A program made the translations under genes and the position numbers. From Bin87 sp034423575 (GTDB lineage Bacteria; Chloroflexota; Dehalococcoidia; Lucifugimonadales; UBA3495), in the NCBI GenBank assembly GCA_034423575.1, contig DAOUIF010000070.1, forward strand, positions 1 through 64,000: 64,000 nucleotides of DNA, given 5' to 3'. Shown piece after piece: positions 51,933-61,400 of this stretch. The stretch's first letter is position 1. Every line of letters begins with the position of its first letter. The notes beneath the pieces are model-generated. The model ran no database searches, was not told the DNA's origin, and worked only from the letters and a program-made list of their open reading frames with translations.

Positions 51933-52971
51933 CTAGCAGGTGTCGGTGTCTCCTTCGTCGTACAAGTGGCATGCCGTAGCGTGACCCGGCGTGTATTCCG
52001 TCAAGAATGGCACGTCGATCGAGCAGCGCTCCATCGCAAATGGGCAACGTGGGTAGAAGGTGCATCCGGAAGGAGGATTCAACGCCGACGGGACCTCTCC
52101 GGTCAGCACTATCTCCTCGCGCTGGCGCCGAGGGTGAGCCGGCAGCGAAGCCGAGATGAGGATGCGAGTGTACGGATGCTGGGCACTGGTGAACAGCTCG
52201 ATGGGCGGCGCTTCCCTCGACTATTTTGCCCAAGTACATCACTCCAACCATGTGGCTCATGTAGCGCACGGCGGCCAGATTGTGGGCGATAAGGAGGTAG
52301 CTGAGCTCGTAGGTGGACTGGAGTTCCTTCAACAAATTCAATTTCTGCGCACGTATCGTTACGTCCAGGGCGGATGCCGGCTCGTCAAGCACGATCGGCT
52401 TGGGCCATGTCGACAACGCCCGGGCGATGGCAATCCGTTGGCGTTGCCCACCGGAGAACTCGTGAGGGTAGCGCTCGGCGTGGAACGGGTGCAGCCCAAC
52501 CACCTGCAACAGTTCCTGAACCTGGGCGCGCACCGCAGAACGGCTAAGCCTTTGGTGCGTGATCAGCGGCTCCGACACGATCTGGTAAACCCGCATCCTG
52601 GGGTTCAGAGAGCTCCACGGGTCCTGGAACACAGCCCGCACCGAGGCTTTGAAGTTGCGCCGCTCTGCGCCAGAGAATTGGCGCATCGGGCGGTCATCGA
52701 AATAGATGCTGCCCTCAGTGGGTGTGTCGGCCATCAGCAGCATACGGCTGGTGGTGGTCTTCGCGCAGCCGGATTCGCCGACCAGACCGTAGGTTTCACC
52801 TGGCCTGATGTTGATCGAGATGCCGTCAACGGCTTTCACCGTTCCCGCCCGCCGTCGGAGCACGTTGCCGCGGTACACCGGGAAGTGGCGACGTATTCCC
52901 TCCAGCCGCACCAGGGGCTGTTCGCTGTTGCCAATGGCGGCTCGCGCAGTTCCGGCAGCAGTCGTGACCAT
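51933..52971 (-). pseudogene. Oligopeptide-type ABC ATPase (OppF/DppF-like), frameshifted
   Basis: The first part, from ATG 52971 (GGAGGGCGG upstream), is an OppF-type ATPase with signature SGGQRQR and Walker B IVLDEPASALD. Walker A reads GESGCAKTT, with Ala for the conserved Gly before Lys. Near 52201-52212 the frame shifts by one base; the normal C-terminus (ELFTSAQHPYTRILISASL, SGCTFYPRCPFAMERC) continues in the next frame to TAG at 51933. Without the shift the first frame runs on with unrelated residues to 51769. Confidence 0.78.
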
Positions 52972-53935
52972 TATTCCGCCCTCCAGCAACGCGACACATG
53001 GTCCGGCGCCACCGTGAATTTCAGTGGGTATTCCTAACAACGCTCCCAGGCGTGAGGACAGCGCGGCGCGAACGAACAACCCTCGGGGAGCGCATCCAGG
53101 GATGGCGGCTGGCCCTCAATTGATGGAAGCATGTCGACGTCGGTGTCGAGATCTGGAACCGATTCGAGCAAGGCATCGGTGTCGGGATGGGCCGGTCGGT
53201 CGAGCATGTCTTCGACATCGGACTGTTCGACGATGCTCCCGGCATACATGACGGCCACGCGGTCGCACATCCGCCCCAGGATACCGAAGTCGTGGGTGAT
53301 GAAAATTATCGCCGCGCCCGCTTGTTCCTGGGTGTCCTTCAGGGGTCGGAGGTACTGCAACTGGATGGTCTCGTCGAGCGAGGTGGTCGGCTCGTCGGCG
53401 ATCAGCAGGTTTGGGGCGCGAGCAATGGAGATAGCTCCAACCACGCGCTGACGCATCCCGCCGCTCATCTGGTGCGGAAAATCGGTGAGCCGGTCTTCCG
53501 CGGCAGGGATGCGTACGTTCTCCAGAAGCCGGATCGCGCGATCACGCAGTGACCGGCGCGGTTCGTTGTATTCGAGGCGCAACGTTTCCACCAGTTGGTC
53601 GCCTACGGTGAGTACCGGGTTTAAGGATGTCAGCGGGTCCTGCATGACCATGCAGATACCCGTGCCGCGGATATCGCGCATTTCGCCGGGGCTTTTTCCA
53701 GCAGGTTTTCGCCCAGGTAGTTGATGCTTGCCCCAACTATCCGGCCCGGATGGGGGACCATTCCCAGTATCGACCAGGCGGTCATGCTCTTGCTGGAGCC
53801 CGACTCCCTCACGATGCCCAGGGTCTCGCCGCGCTTCAACTCGAAGCTGATGCCGTCAACCGCTTTCACCACGCCGGTGCGCGTGAAAAAGTGGGTCTGT
53901 AAATCACACACTTGCAGGATTACGTCCTCTGTCAC
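52971..53935 (-). pseudogene. Oligopeptide-type ABC ATPase (OppD/DppD-like), frameshift and nonsense codon
   Basis: From GTG 53935 the frame reads an OppD N-terminus whose Walker A is degraded (GIVRESGSSKSMTA; the family has GESGSGKS). At a run of five A on the minus strand (plus T5, 53693-53697) one base is missing, and the sequence continues in another frame (EMRDIRGTGICMVMQDPLTS) with signature MSGGMRQR. At 53034-53036 a TAG follows CPHAWERC; the normal tail (EYPLKFTVAPDHVSRCWRAE) continues to TAA at 52971, which overlaps the OppF start. No permease or binding protein is adjacent. Confidence 0.78.
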
Positions 53936-54228
53936 CCATTCACCTACTGATAGGACCGCCGACCGGTCAACGTTTAGTGTAGGTTATCGTCGAATTTTCC
54001 TTTCGGCGGCCGCTCGGTTAATTGCTGTGGAGATCGGGCCCAACCCTCGGCGACGCCGGCATGGACGGGTGAACAAAGCCACTGCAAAGGTCGCAGCGAA
54101 CGGATTGATTGCATCAGCGACCAGCCGGCCTGGGCCTACTGCCGGTAGTCAGACATTAACCCGTAAGGGTATGTCCACAATGGTCGGCTGGGACATGATG
54201 GCCGGCAGCCCGTCGTCGTCGCCCGGGA

Positions 54229-55608
54229 TCAGATTTGAACTACTGCCGCCGCCACCGCTTTGCCAGTGAGTTCTTCGAGCCTCGCCGGAGTTATGGTATT
54301 CTCCAATTCCGGGCCGCCTTGAGCCGCCACACGGACGTAGTTATCGGTGAGCCCGCTCCAGAGCATGGTACCGCCACCGACAGGCTTGGCGGTTTCCCAC
54401 AACGCGGGCCGAACTGTCCCCCGCATCCGGTCGCGGAACTCCCGGAACCCAACCGTGGCCGCAGCCGTCAACTCCGCGGCACGGCGGCGCCTGTCCGGCG
54501 GAGCGACCTGGTCCGACATGCGGTGAGCTGAGGTGCCGGGACGACGGGAGTATGGGAAAACGTGGACGTCCGCGAACTTCAGCTCGTGCATTAGAGATAG
54601 ACCTGTGGCGTGATGCTTTTCGGTTTCTCCTGGGAAGCCGGCGATTACGTCCGTAGTGATGCCGGCGTCAGATACACGCTCCCGGATGGACGTGATGGCG
54701 CGGCGGAACCTGTCGGTGTCGTACCGGCGGCGCATGGCTTTGAGCACGTGATCGCTGCCGCTCTGGAGGGGGACGTGGAAGTGCGGGCACAAGCGGGGGT
54801 TGTGCCACCGCGCCAGCAAATCCGTGCTGATTTCATGCGCTTGCAGCGAGGAAACGCGGAGCCGCAAAAGGTCGGTCTCCCCCAATATTCGGTCGAGCAA
54901 ACCCGGCAAATCCACGCCTTCGAGGTCGAAACCGTAGGTGCCCAATTGCGTGCCCGTCAGTGTCACTTCCTTGAATCCGGTGGCGACGTACGTCCCTATC
55001 GCATCAATGATTTGGGCGGGTGGGACGCTGCGCTCACGGCCCCTCACTTTCGGCACGATGCAATACGCGCAGACCTGGTCGCAGCCCTCCTGGATTTTGA
55101 CCATCGCCCGACTGCGACGGAGAATTCCGGCCGGACCAGGATCATCGTCACGGAACCCGGCGGTCACCGCGTCACTGGGCCGCTTTTCGCGCGCGGATAC
55201 CGCCATCGCCACCAGATCCGGTTTGGACCGGTTCCCCACCACCAGGGACACCTCCGGAATGCCACGCAGTTCCTCCTCCGCCCGTTCCGGGTAACAGCCG
55301 GCGGCAACTATCACTGCTTCAGGGTTGGCCCGGTGAGCGGCGCGCAAAGCCTGACGCGCCTTGGAGTCTGCGGTGGCGGTTACCGTGCAGGTGTTCACGA
55401 CGATGATGTCGGCGTCGTGGCGGTTGTCCACCAGCCGGTAGCCGGCACTCGCAAACTCCCGCGCCAGCACCGCGCTGTCCGCCTGGTTCAGCTTGCACCC
55501 GTGGGTTTCAATCGCGACGGTACCTACCTCTCGCGACGGTGATCCGCCGGCGTTGCGGTGCAACGCCGGGCCCGGCGGCAAAACCTGGAGCAGACGGCTG
55601 ACGGCCAA
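54229..55608 (-). CDS. mtaB: tRNA t6A37 methylthiotransferase MtaB
   Basis: A 459-aa radical-SAM enzyme that adds a methylthio group to t6A at position 37 of tRNA. The N-terminal cluster Cys are in ETHGCKLNQAD, VNTCTVT and AAGCYPE; the radical-SAM CxxxCxxC is in GCDQVCAYCIVPKVRG. A TRAM-like domain ends the protein. The start is uncertain: TTG at 55608 is used, 3 bp after the stop of the upstream HEPN-like gene, and later TTG codons are possible. The 293-bp gap 53936-54228 downstream holds no gene I can support. Confidence 0.92.
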   Translation of the reverse strand: MAVSRLLQVLPPGPALHRNAGGSPSREVGTVAIETHGCKLNQADSAVLAREFASAGYRLVDNRHDADIIVVNTCTVTATADSKARQALRAAHRANPEAVIVAAGCYPERAEEELRGIPEVSLVVGNRSKPDLVAMAVSAREKRPSDAVTAGFRDDDPGPAGILRRSRAMVKIQEGCDQVCAYCIVPKVRGRERSVPPAQIIDAIGTYVATGFKEVTLTGTQLGTYGFDLEGVDLPGLLDRILGETDLLRLRVSSLQAHEISTDLLARWHNPRLCPHFHVPLQSGSDHVLKAMRRRYDTDRFRRAITSIRERVSDAGITTDVIAGFPGETEKHHATGLSLMHELKFADVHVFPYSRRPGTSAHRMSDQVAPPDRRRRAAELTAAATVGFREFRDRMRGTVRPALWETAKPVGGGTMLWSGLTDNYVRVAAQGGPELENTITPARLEELTGKAVAAAVVQI

Positions 55609-55611
55609 GGT

Positions 55612-56073
55612 TCAGCCCCCCAAGTCCACGACATCGTCGTCGGGGTCGGCAGAGGGCAACGCGTCGCCGCCGGGTATTCGGGCGACCAGCCTGTCAATGC
55701 CTTCATCGAGGTCGTCCATGGCGAGGATCAGATAGTCCACCCGACTTCGCCTGTCACGCACCCGCTCGGCGGCCTCGGCGAGGGCCGACAGGTGGTCAAA
55801 AGCGTCGCGGATGTACCGGTCTTTCTCTTCCTGTCCGACCCGTCGCACGAATTCCCGTAGTTTAGCGTCGTCCGCCGCGTCCTCCCCGTACCATAACGCC
55901 ACACCTCGCGATGCGGCGACCAGGCTGCCCCATATCAGATCTTCGGCCTGGCTCCACTGGCCCCGCTGCAGGGCGACGTGAGCGGATTCCTGCAGCCGCA
56001 CCGCCTGGCTCCGGTATCGGGCGAGGCGAGCCGGCAGTGAATTGGAGGTTGATGTCGAGCGGCGGTTCAACAT
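55612..56073 (-). CDS. PaREP1/HEPN-like helical protein
   Basis: A 153-aa helical protein with ALQRGQWSQAEDLIWGSLVA in the same layout as the small gene in the suf operon (GDLRQASEKGWGS), followed by an acidic end (DPDDDVVDLGG). It overlaps nothing but sits 3 bp before mtaB, so the two are co-expressed. Function unknown; HEPN-type is a moderate-confidence reading. Confidence 0.6.
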   Translation of the reverse strand: MLNRRSTSTSNSLPARLARYRSQAVRLQESAHVALQRGQWSQAEDLIWGSLVAASRGVALWYGEDAADDAKLREFVRRVGQEEKDRYIRDAFDHLSALAEAAERVRDRRSRVDYLILAMDDLDEGIDRLVARIPGGDALPSADPDDDVVDLGG

Positions 56074-56185
56074 GCTACGCAGTCGATTTTATCAGACCCG
56101 CGTGGCCGTCCCGGAACCCAGGTAGTACACTGGCTCATCTTCGCCAGTATGCTTCCGGCGTCAATCTTTTTTGCAAGGTCAATTC

Positions 56186-57388
56186 ATGACAACGGTTTCG
56201 CAGTTTCGACACGTAGCCCACCCGGTACGCGTTTTCGCCGGCGACGACGCTTTGTCCAACCTTTCGGCGGCGGTGCAGCGCACCGGAGCGGTCAGGCCTT
56301 TCGTGGTTTGCGGCCGATCGGTTGCGACCCGCACGGATCTGTTGCATCGCGTAAGCCAGGCCCTGGGCAAAGAACCGGCCGGAATATTCGACGGCGTGCA
56401 GACAGGCTCGCCCGTCCCATCGGTGATGCAAGGCGCTGCGATGGCTCGGGATGCGAGAGCGGATTTAATCATCGCGGTCGGCGGTGGCAGCGCGGTGGTG
56501 ACCGCCAGGGCCATCATCATCATGCTGGCGGAAGGTGGGCACCCTCGCGATCACGCCACCAAATATCCCGAGGGCCAGCCTCCGGTAAGTCCGCGATTGA
56601 TGGCGCCCAAGATCCCCAACATCCTGGTGCTGACCACTCCCACTACCGCCGCCGCGCGGGCCGGCACCGCCGTCATCGACGCCGACACGGGCCACCGCCT
56701 GGAGATGTTCGATCCCAAGACCCGTCCCACCGCGGTCATCTGGGATTCCGACGCCCTGCTGACCGCTCCCGCGAGCCTGTGCATCAGCGCGTCGGGTTCC
56801 CTGTTCAGCGGGGTGATCAGCGCGCTGCAGGCGCCGCGGGTCAACGCAATGGCCGCAGCGGACCTGCTGTCCTCACTGGGGCTGCTCGTGGAGAACCTTC
56901 CGCTGGTTCGGAAATCTGATGATGATGCAACCGCGCGCGTCAACCTGTGCGTGGCGTCTTTCATGTACAACCGCGCCTGGGACACCGGAGCCAGCGGGTC
57001 GGCGCTGGGCGTGGTGAGCGCACTGGCGCACAGTCTGGACACGCGCTACGCGGAATGCGACCACGGAGCTGCGTATTCCATCACCACCGGGCCCGGGATG
57101 CGGTTCAACCGCGATTTCAACACCGCCGGTCAGGCGCGGATCGCGGATGCCCTGGGAGTACGCGAGCCCGGCGACGGCGATCAGGATGCGGCAGAATCAG
57201 CAGCGGCGGCGGTAACCGGGTTTTTTGAAGCAGTCGGGATGCCGGTGCGGCTGCGCGACGTTGGGGTTCCGGCAGACGGCATTCCGCAGATCGCCGAGGA
57301 CGCCCTCACCGATTTCGGGCTGCATCGCAACGTGCGCCCGGTGAACGGGGCCGATGAGTTGGAGGCTGTGCTTCGCTCTGCCTGGTAG
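56186..57388 (+). CDS. Iron-alcohol-dehydrogenase family protein lacking most metal ligands
   Basis: A 400-aa protein of the Fe-ADH/dehydroquinate-synthase-like superfamily. NAD motif AVGGGSAVVTARA and TTPTTAAARAGTAVI follow the family. In canonical members the ligands are in a GMDALxHAIE segment and in HxxxH...PHG; here the first reads SGSLFSGVISAL (no Asp or His), and the second SALAHSLDT...ECDHGAA keeps only the last His. It may use no iron, or bind it otherwise. AAGG 8 bp upstream supports the ATG at 56186. Confidence 0.78.
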   Translation: MTTVSQFRHVAHPVRVFAGDDALSNLSAAVQRTGAVRPFVVCGRSVATRTDLLHRVSQALGKEPAGIFDGVQTGSPVPSVMQGAAMARDARADLIIAVGGGSAVVTARAIIIMLAEGGHPRDHATKYPEGQPPVSPRLMAPKIPNILVLTTPTTAAARAGTAVIDADTGHRLEMFDPKTRPTAVIWDSDALLTAPASLCISASGSLFSGVISALQAPRVNAMAAADLLSSLGLLVENLPLVRKSDDDATARVNLCVASFMYNRAWDTGASGSALGVVSALAHSLDTRYAECDHGAAYSITTGPGMRFNRDFNTAGQARIADALGVREPGDGDQDAAESAAAAVTGFFEAVGMPVRLRDVGVPADGIPQIAEDALTDFGLHRNVRPVNGADELEAVLRSAW

Positions 57389-57393
57389 AGGAA

Positions 57394-58398
57394 CTAACCG
57401 GAAGACGTCGGGGGATCGCCCCACCAGGCCGTGCCGATGATATCGCCCACACTCTGGATTTCCCAGCGGGTGAGTAATTCTTCGAGTTCGGCCAATATGC
57501 GGAAAGGGGCGTTCAGATCCGCGAGGTTTGCGCTTCCGATTTGAACCGCGGTGGCGCCCGCCATCAGGTACTCGGCAGCGTGCCGCCCGGTCATGATCCC
57601 GCCTACACCTATGATCGGGACGTCCACCGCCTGAGCCGCTTTGTGGACCAGGGCCATGGCGATCGGCCGCAACGCCGGCCCGGATAACCCCCCGTACCCG
57701 GTGCCCAACACGGCCCGGCCCGTCTCAACGTCGACGTGCATCGCGGGAACGGTATTACAGATGGTCAGCGCGTCGGCGCCGGCCTCCACCGCGGCATGGG
57801 CGATCTCAGTGATGTCGGGCACGTTGGGGGACAGTTTGGCCAGGATCGGGAGTTCCGTCTGGCGACGGACGCCGGTGACGGCAGCCTCCGTCAGATGCGG
57901 GTAGTAACTGAACATGGCCCCGTCATCCACGTTTGGGCAGCTCAAATTCAGCTCGATAGCCGAAAACCCCTTGACCCCACGGGTGCAAGCGGCCATCTCC
58001 TCCCACTGATTGGGGGAGTCTCCTGCGATACTGATGACGAAGTTCGCTTTCGACTGAATCCATGTTGGAGCCAGATCCGTCATACCGACTTCAATTCCGG
58101 GATTGGTCAAGCCTACCGAGTTCAGCAAGGTGGTCTCGCCAGCCCCCAAACCTTCTCGGAACGACGCGGGATACCACCGGGGTTCCGGGTTTCCGAGGCG
58201 CGCGCTTCGTGTGAAGGTCTTGGGCAACACCGCCCCCAGCGAAGCCAAGGGCGCGTCCGGGGAGAGGCCACGCCCGTAGCCGTCATATCCGAAGGTACCT
58301 GACGCGATCATCACGGGGTTTGCCAGCGGCAATCCCTCGGGATTGCGCGGCGCCAGATTGACAGACAGGTCCATGTTTGACGGGGTCTCCTGCATCAT
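57394..58398 (-). CDS. pyrD: Dihydroorotate dehydrogenase, class 1
   Basis: A 334-aa FMN enzyme of pyrimidine synthesis that oxidises dihydroorotate. ANPVMIASGTFGYD at the start, NSVGLTNPGIEV, ELNLSCPNV, ICNTVPAMHVD, GYGGLSGPALRPIA and GVGGIMTGRHAAEYL are the family stretches, closest to class 1B. The ATG at 58398 follows a palindrome; an ATG 24 bp later with GGAG upstream is an alternative start. Confidence 0.93.
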   Translation of the reverse strand: MMQETPSNMDLSVNLAPRNPEGLPLANPVMIASGTFGYDGYGRGLSPDAPLASLGAVLPKTFTRSARLGNPEPRWYPASFREGLGAGETTLLNSVGLTNPGIEVGMTDLAPTWIQSKANFVISIAGDSPNQWEEMAACTRGVKGFSAIELNLSCPNVDDGAMFSYYPHLTEAAVTGVRRQTELPILAKLSPNVPDITEIAHAAVEAGADALTICNTVPAMHVDVETGRAVLGTGYGGLSGPALRPIAMALVHKAAQAVDVPIIGVGGIMTGRHAAEYLMAGATAVQIGSANLADLNAPFRILAELEELLTRWEIQSVGDIIGTAWWGDPPTSSG

Positions 58399-58401
58399 GA
58401 C

Positions 58402-58429
58402 TTAGGGGCGAATCTTGATTCGCCCCTAA
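58402..58429. repeat. Palindromic repeat between rpoC and pyrD
   Basis: A perfect 13-bp inverted repeat TTAGGGGCGAATC-TT-GATTCGCCCCTAA, same core as the element at 47900. No T-run follows on the minus strand, so it is not a clear terminator of rpoC. Confidence 0.75.
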
Positions 58430-58454
58430 TTGGTAACCTTGGGTGATGGGTCGA

Positions 58455-61400
58455 TTACAGGCGCGGGATATCTTCGTCGTCCTCCTCGAAGGGCGAGAAA
58501 ATCCTCGACGCGGTCAATTCCACTTCCCGATCGATTTCGGAGTCGTTGTCCGTCAGCGATTGGGCTCGCCGCACCAGTTCGTCCTCCTCTTCCGCAGTCC
58601 GGATCTGGAAGCCGGCGTCGCCGATACCAGCGCCGCCAAATTGCGGCAGGGTCTGTCCAGCGATCAGTTCCTCGTCGATCAGCTCGTGGGCGCCGTCGAG
58701 GCCTGCCAACTCTTCGGGGATATCTCCGTCCCCGGAGAGCCACGACGGGGCCAATTCGCCGGCGAATTCGTCCATGGCCTCGCGAAGCGCAAACTCGTGC
58801 TCCGCATTTAGCAGGGAGTCGAGCCGTGCCGGGATGAGGCGGCCGATGATCACGTTTTCCTTGAGACCACGCAGCCAGTCCCGGTCGCTGGCGACTGCCG
58901 CCATGGTGAGGACCTTGGTGGTTTCCTGGAAAGAGGCTTTGGACAGGAAGCTGTCGGTAGTCAGAGCAGCCTTGGATACCCCGAGCAGCAGCGTCTTGGC
59001 CGTCGCCGGTTCGCCGCCCTCGGCCAACACCTGAGCGTTCTGGTCCTGGAAACGGAACTTGTCCACCACGTCACCGGGGATGAACTCGGTGTCGCCGGCC
59101 GTTTCGACCTGCACCCGCCTCAGCATCTGTCGGAGGATGACTTCGATGTGCTTGTCGTGGATGCTCACGCCCTGGGAACGATAGACCTCCTGCACCTCGT
59201 CTACGAGGTAGTGTTGCAGGCCTTCCAGCCCCCGGATGTCGAGCAGTTCGCGCAGATCCAACGGTCCGTCGACCAACGCGTCCCCGGCCATGACCTGCTG
59301 ACCGTCGGTGACTTTCAGCGTCATCTGCGAGCTGACGTCGTACACGCGGGACTCTTCCTCGCGCCACACGACGGTGATTCCGTTGGCGCTAACCTCGGCC
59401 TCACCCTGGAAATCGGAGCGGATTTCGATCACCACGTCGGTGTTGGCCAGCGCGGTGCTCGGCTCGCCGTCACTGTCGGCAGCGATGGTCGGTTCCGTGT
59501 TCAAGACGACAGCAAGCAGCTTGCCCTCTTCCACCGGCTCGCCCCGCTCCACCAACCGTATGGCTCCGGCCGGCAGAGCGTAGTCGTGGCGTTCCTCTTC
59601 GTCGTAAGTGACCCGGATGCGCCGTGATCCATTGGGATCTTCCTCTATGGAGATGGCGCCGTCGATGTGTGTGAGCACACCCGCACCCTTTGGCGGCCGC
59701 ACTTCGAACAACTCCTGCACCCGGGGCAGGCCCGTGGTGATGTCGGAGCCGGCGATACCTCCAGTGTGGAAGGTCCGCATGGTCAACTGGGTGCCCGGCT
59801 CGCCGATGCTCTGGGCGGCGATGACACCCACGGCCTGCCCGATCTCTACGAGCTGACCCGTGGCAGGAAGACGCCCGTAGCACATCTGGCAGATACCGCG
59901 CCGGGTCTGGCAGGTCAAGGGTGACCGCACCGGCACGCGATCGATACCGGCATCACGGATGGCGGCTGCCACTTCCTCGTCGATCATTTCGTTCCGGTCG
60001 ACGATGATCTCACCGCTTACCGAATCGGCGATAACGTCTCCAGCCATGCGGCCGACGATGCGTTCCGGCAGGTTGGACAGAGTCGGATCGTTGGGTCGCG
60101 GCTCCACATAGAACGGTTCCGCGAACTCGCAGTCCGACTCCTGGACGATCACCTCCTGGGAAACGTCCACCAGGCGCCGGGTCAGGTAGCCGCTGTCCGC
60201 GGTACGCAGCGCGGTGTCGGTGAGACCCTTGCGCGCGCCGTGGGTGGAGATGAAATACTCCAGAGCGGTCAACCCCTCACGGAAGCTGGACTTGACCGGA
60301 CGCTCGATGATTCGCCCTTCCGGGTCGCTCATCAAGCCGCGCATCCCTGCCATCTGCTTGATCTGCGAGATGTTGCCCTTGGCGCCCGACTTGGCCATGA
60401 CGGCGACGCCGCCGTAGTTTGCCATCTCGGACTCCACCACCTGCTGCATGTCGTCTGATGCCTCGGTCCAGGTGTCGATGATGCGCTCGTATTTTTCCTC
60501 CTCCGTCATCATGCCCATCATGAAGTTGTCCTCGTGCTCGGCCACCTTCTGGCCCGCCGAATCGAGGATGTCCCGCTTCCGCTCCGACACCTGGATGTCG
60601 TTGATAGCGATGGTGATGCCGGATTTGGTCGCGTAGTAGAAGCCCATCTCCTTGATGCGGTCCAGGGCTTTCGCAGTGTCCTCGTTGGACAGGTTGCGGT
60701 AGAGTTCCGACGTGAGGTCTTTGATGGCGCCCCGGTCCATCAACTGGTTCTTGTATCCCAGCACGTCCGGTATCGTCTCGTTGAAGATGAGGCGACCCAT
60801 GGTGGTGTCGAGCTTGCCCTCGGCGCCTGACACCTTCAGGACCGTGATCGGGGCACGGAGGTCGAGCTGTCCGTCGGAATAAGCGATGCGCGCTTCGTCG
60901 ATATCGTAAAACACGCCGCCCGCGCCCCTGGCGTCCGGTACCAGTTCGGTCAGGTAGTAGCAACCCATCACCATGTCGAGGGTGGGGGCGACCAGCGGGT
61001 CGCCCGAAGCCGGAGACAGCATGTTGTTGGTGCTCAACATGACTGAGCCGGTTTCGTGAACCGCCATGGCCGACAGCGGTACGTGTACCGCCATCTGGTC
61101 GCCGTCGAAGTCCGCGTTGAATGCGGAGCAGACGAGAGGGTGCAGCTGGATGGCGCTGCCCTCGATCAGCACCGGCTTGAAGGCCTGGATGCCCAATCGG
61201 TGCAGGGTGGGCGCGCGGTTCAACATCACCGGGCGGTCCTTGATGACGTCTTCAAGAATGTGCCAAACCTCGGGCGAGGATCTCTCGACCATCCGCTTGG
61301 CGGCCTTGATGTTGGGGGCCAGGGCGCTCAGCACCAGACGGTGCATCACGAATGGCTTGAACAACTCGAGCGCCATCCGCTTGGGCAGGCCGCACTCGTC

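Noticed and set aside
53693..53697. Programmed -1 frameshift on the A5 run in the OppD-like gene
   Set aside because: A further nonsense codon, a frameshift in the partner gene and damaged Walker A motifs all point to decay.
53936..54228. Remnant of an opp permease upstream of the OppD-like pseudogene
   Set aside because: The minus-strand frames read no membrane helices or permease end motif.
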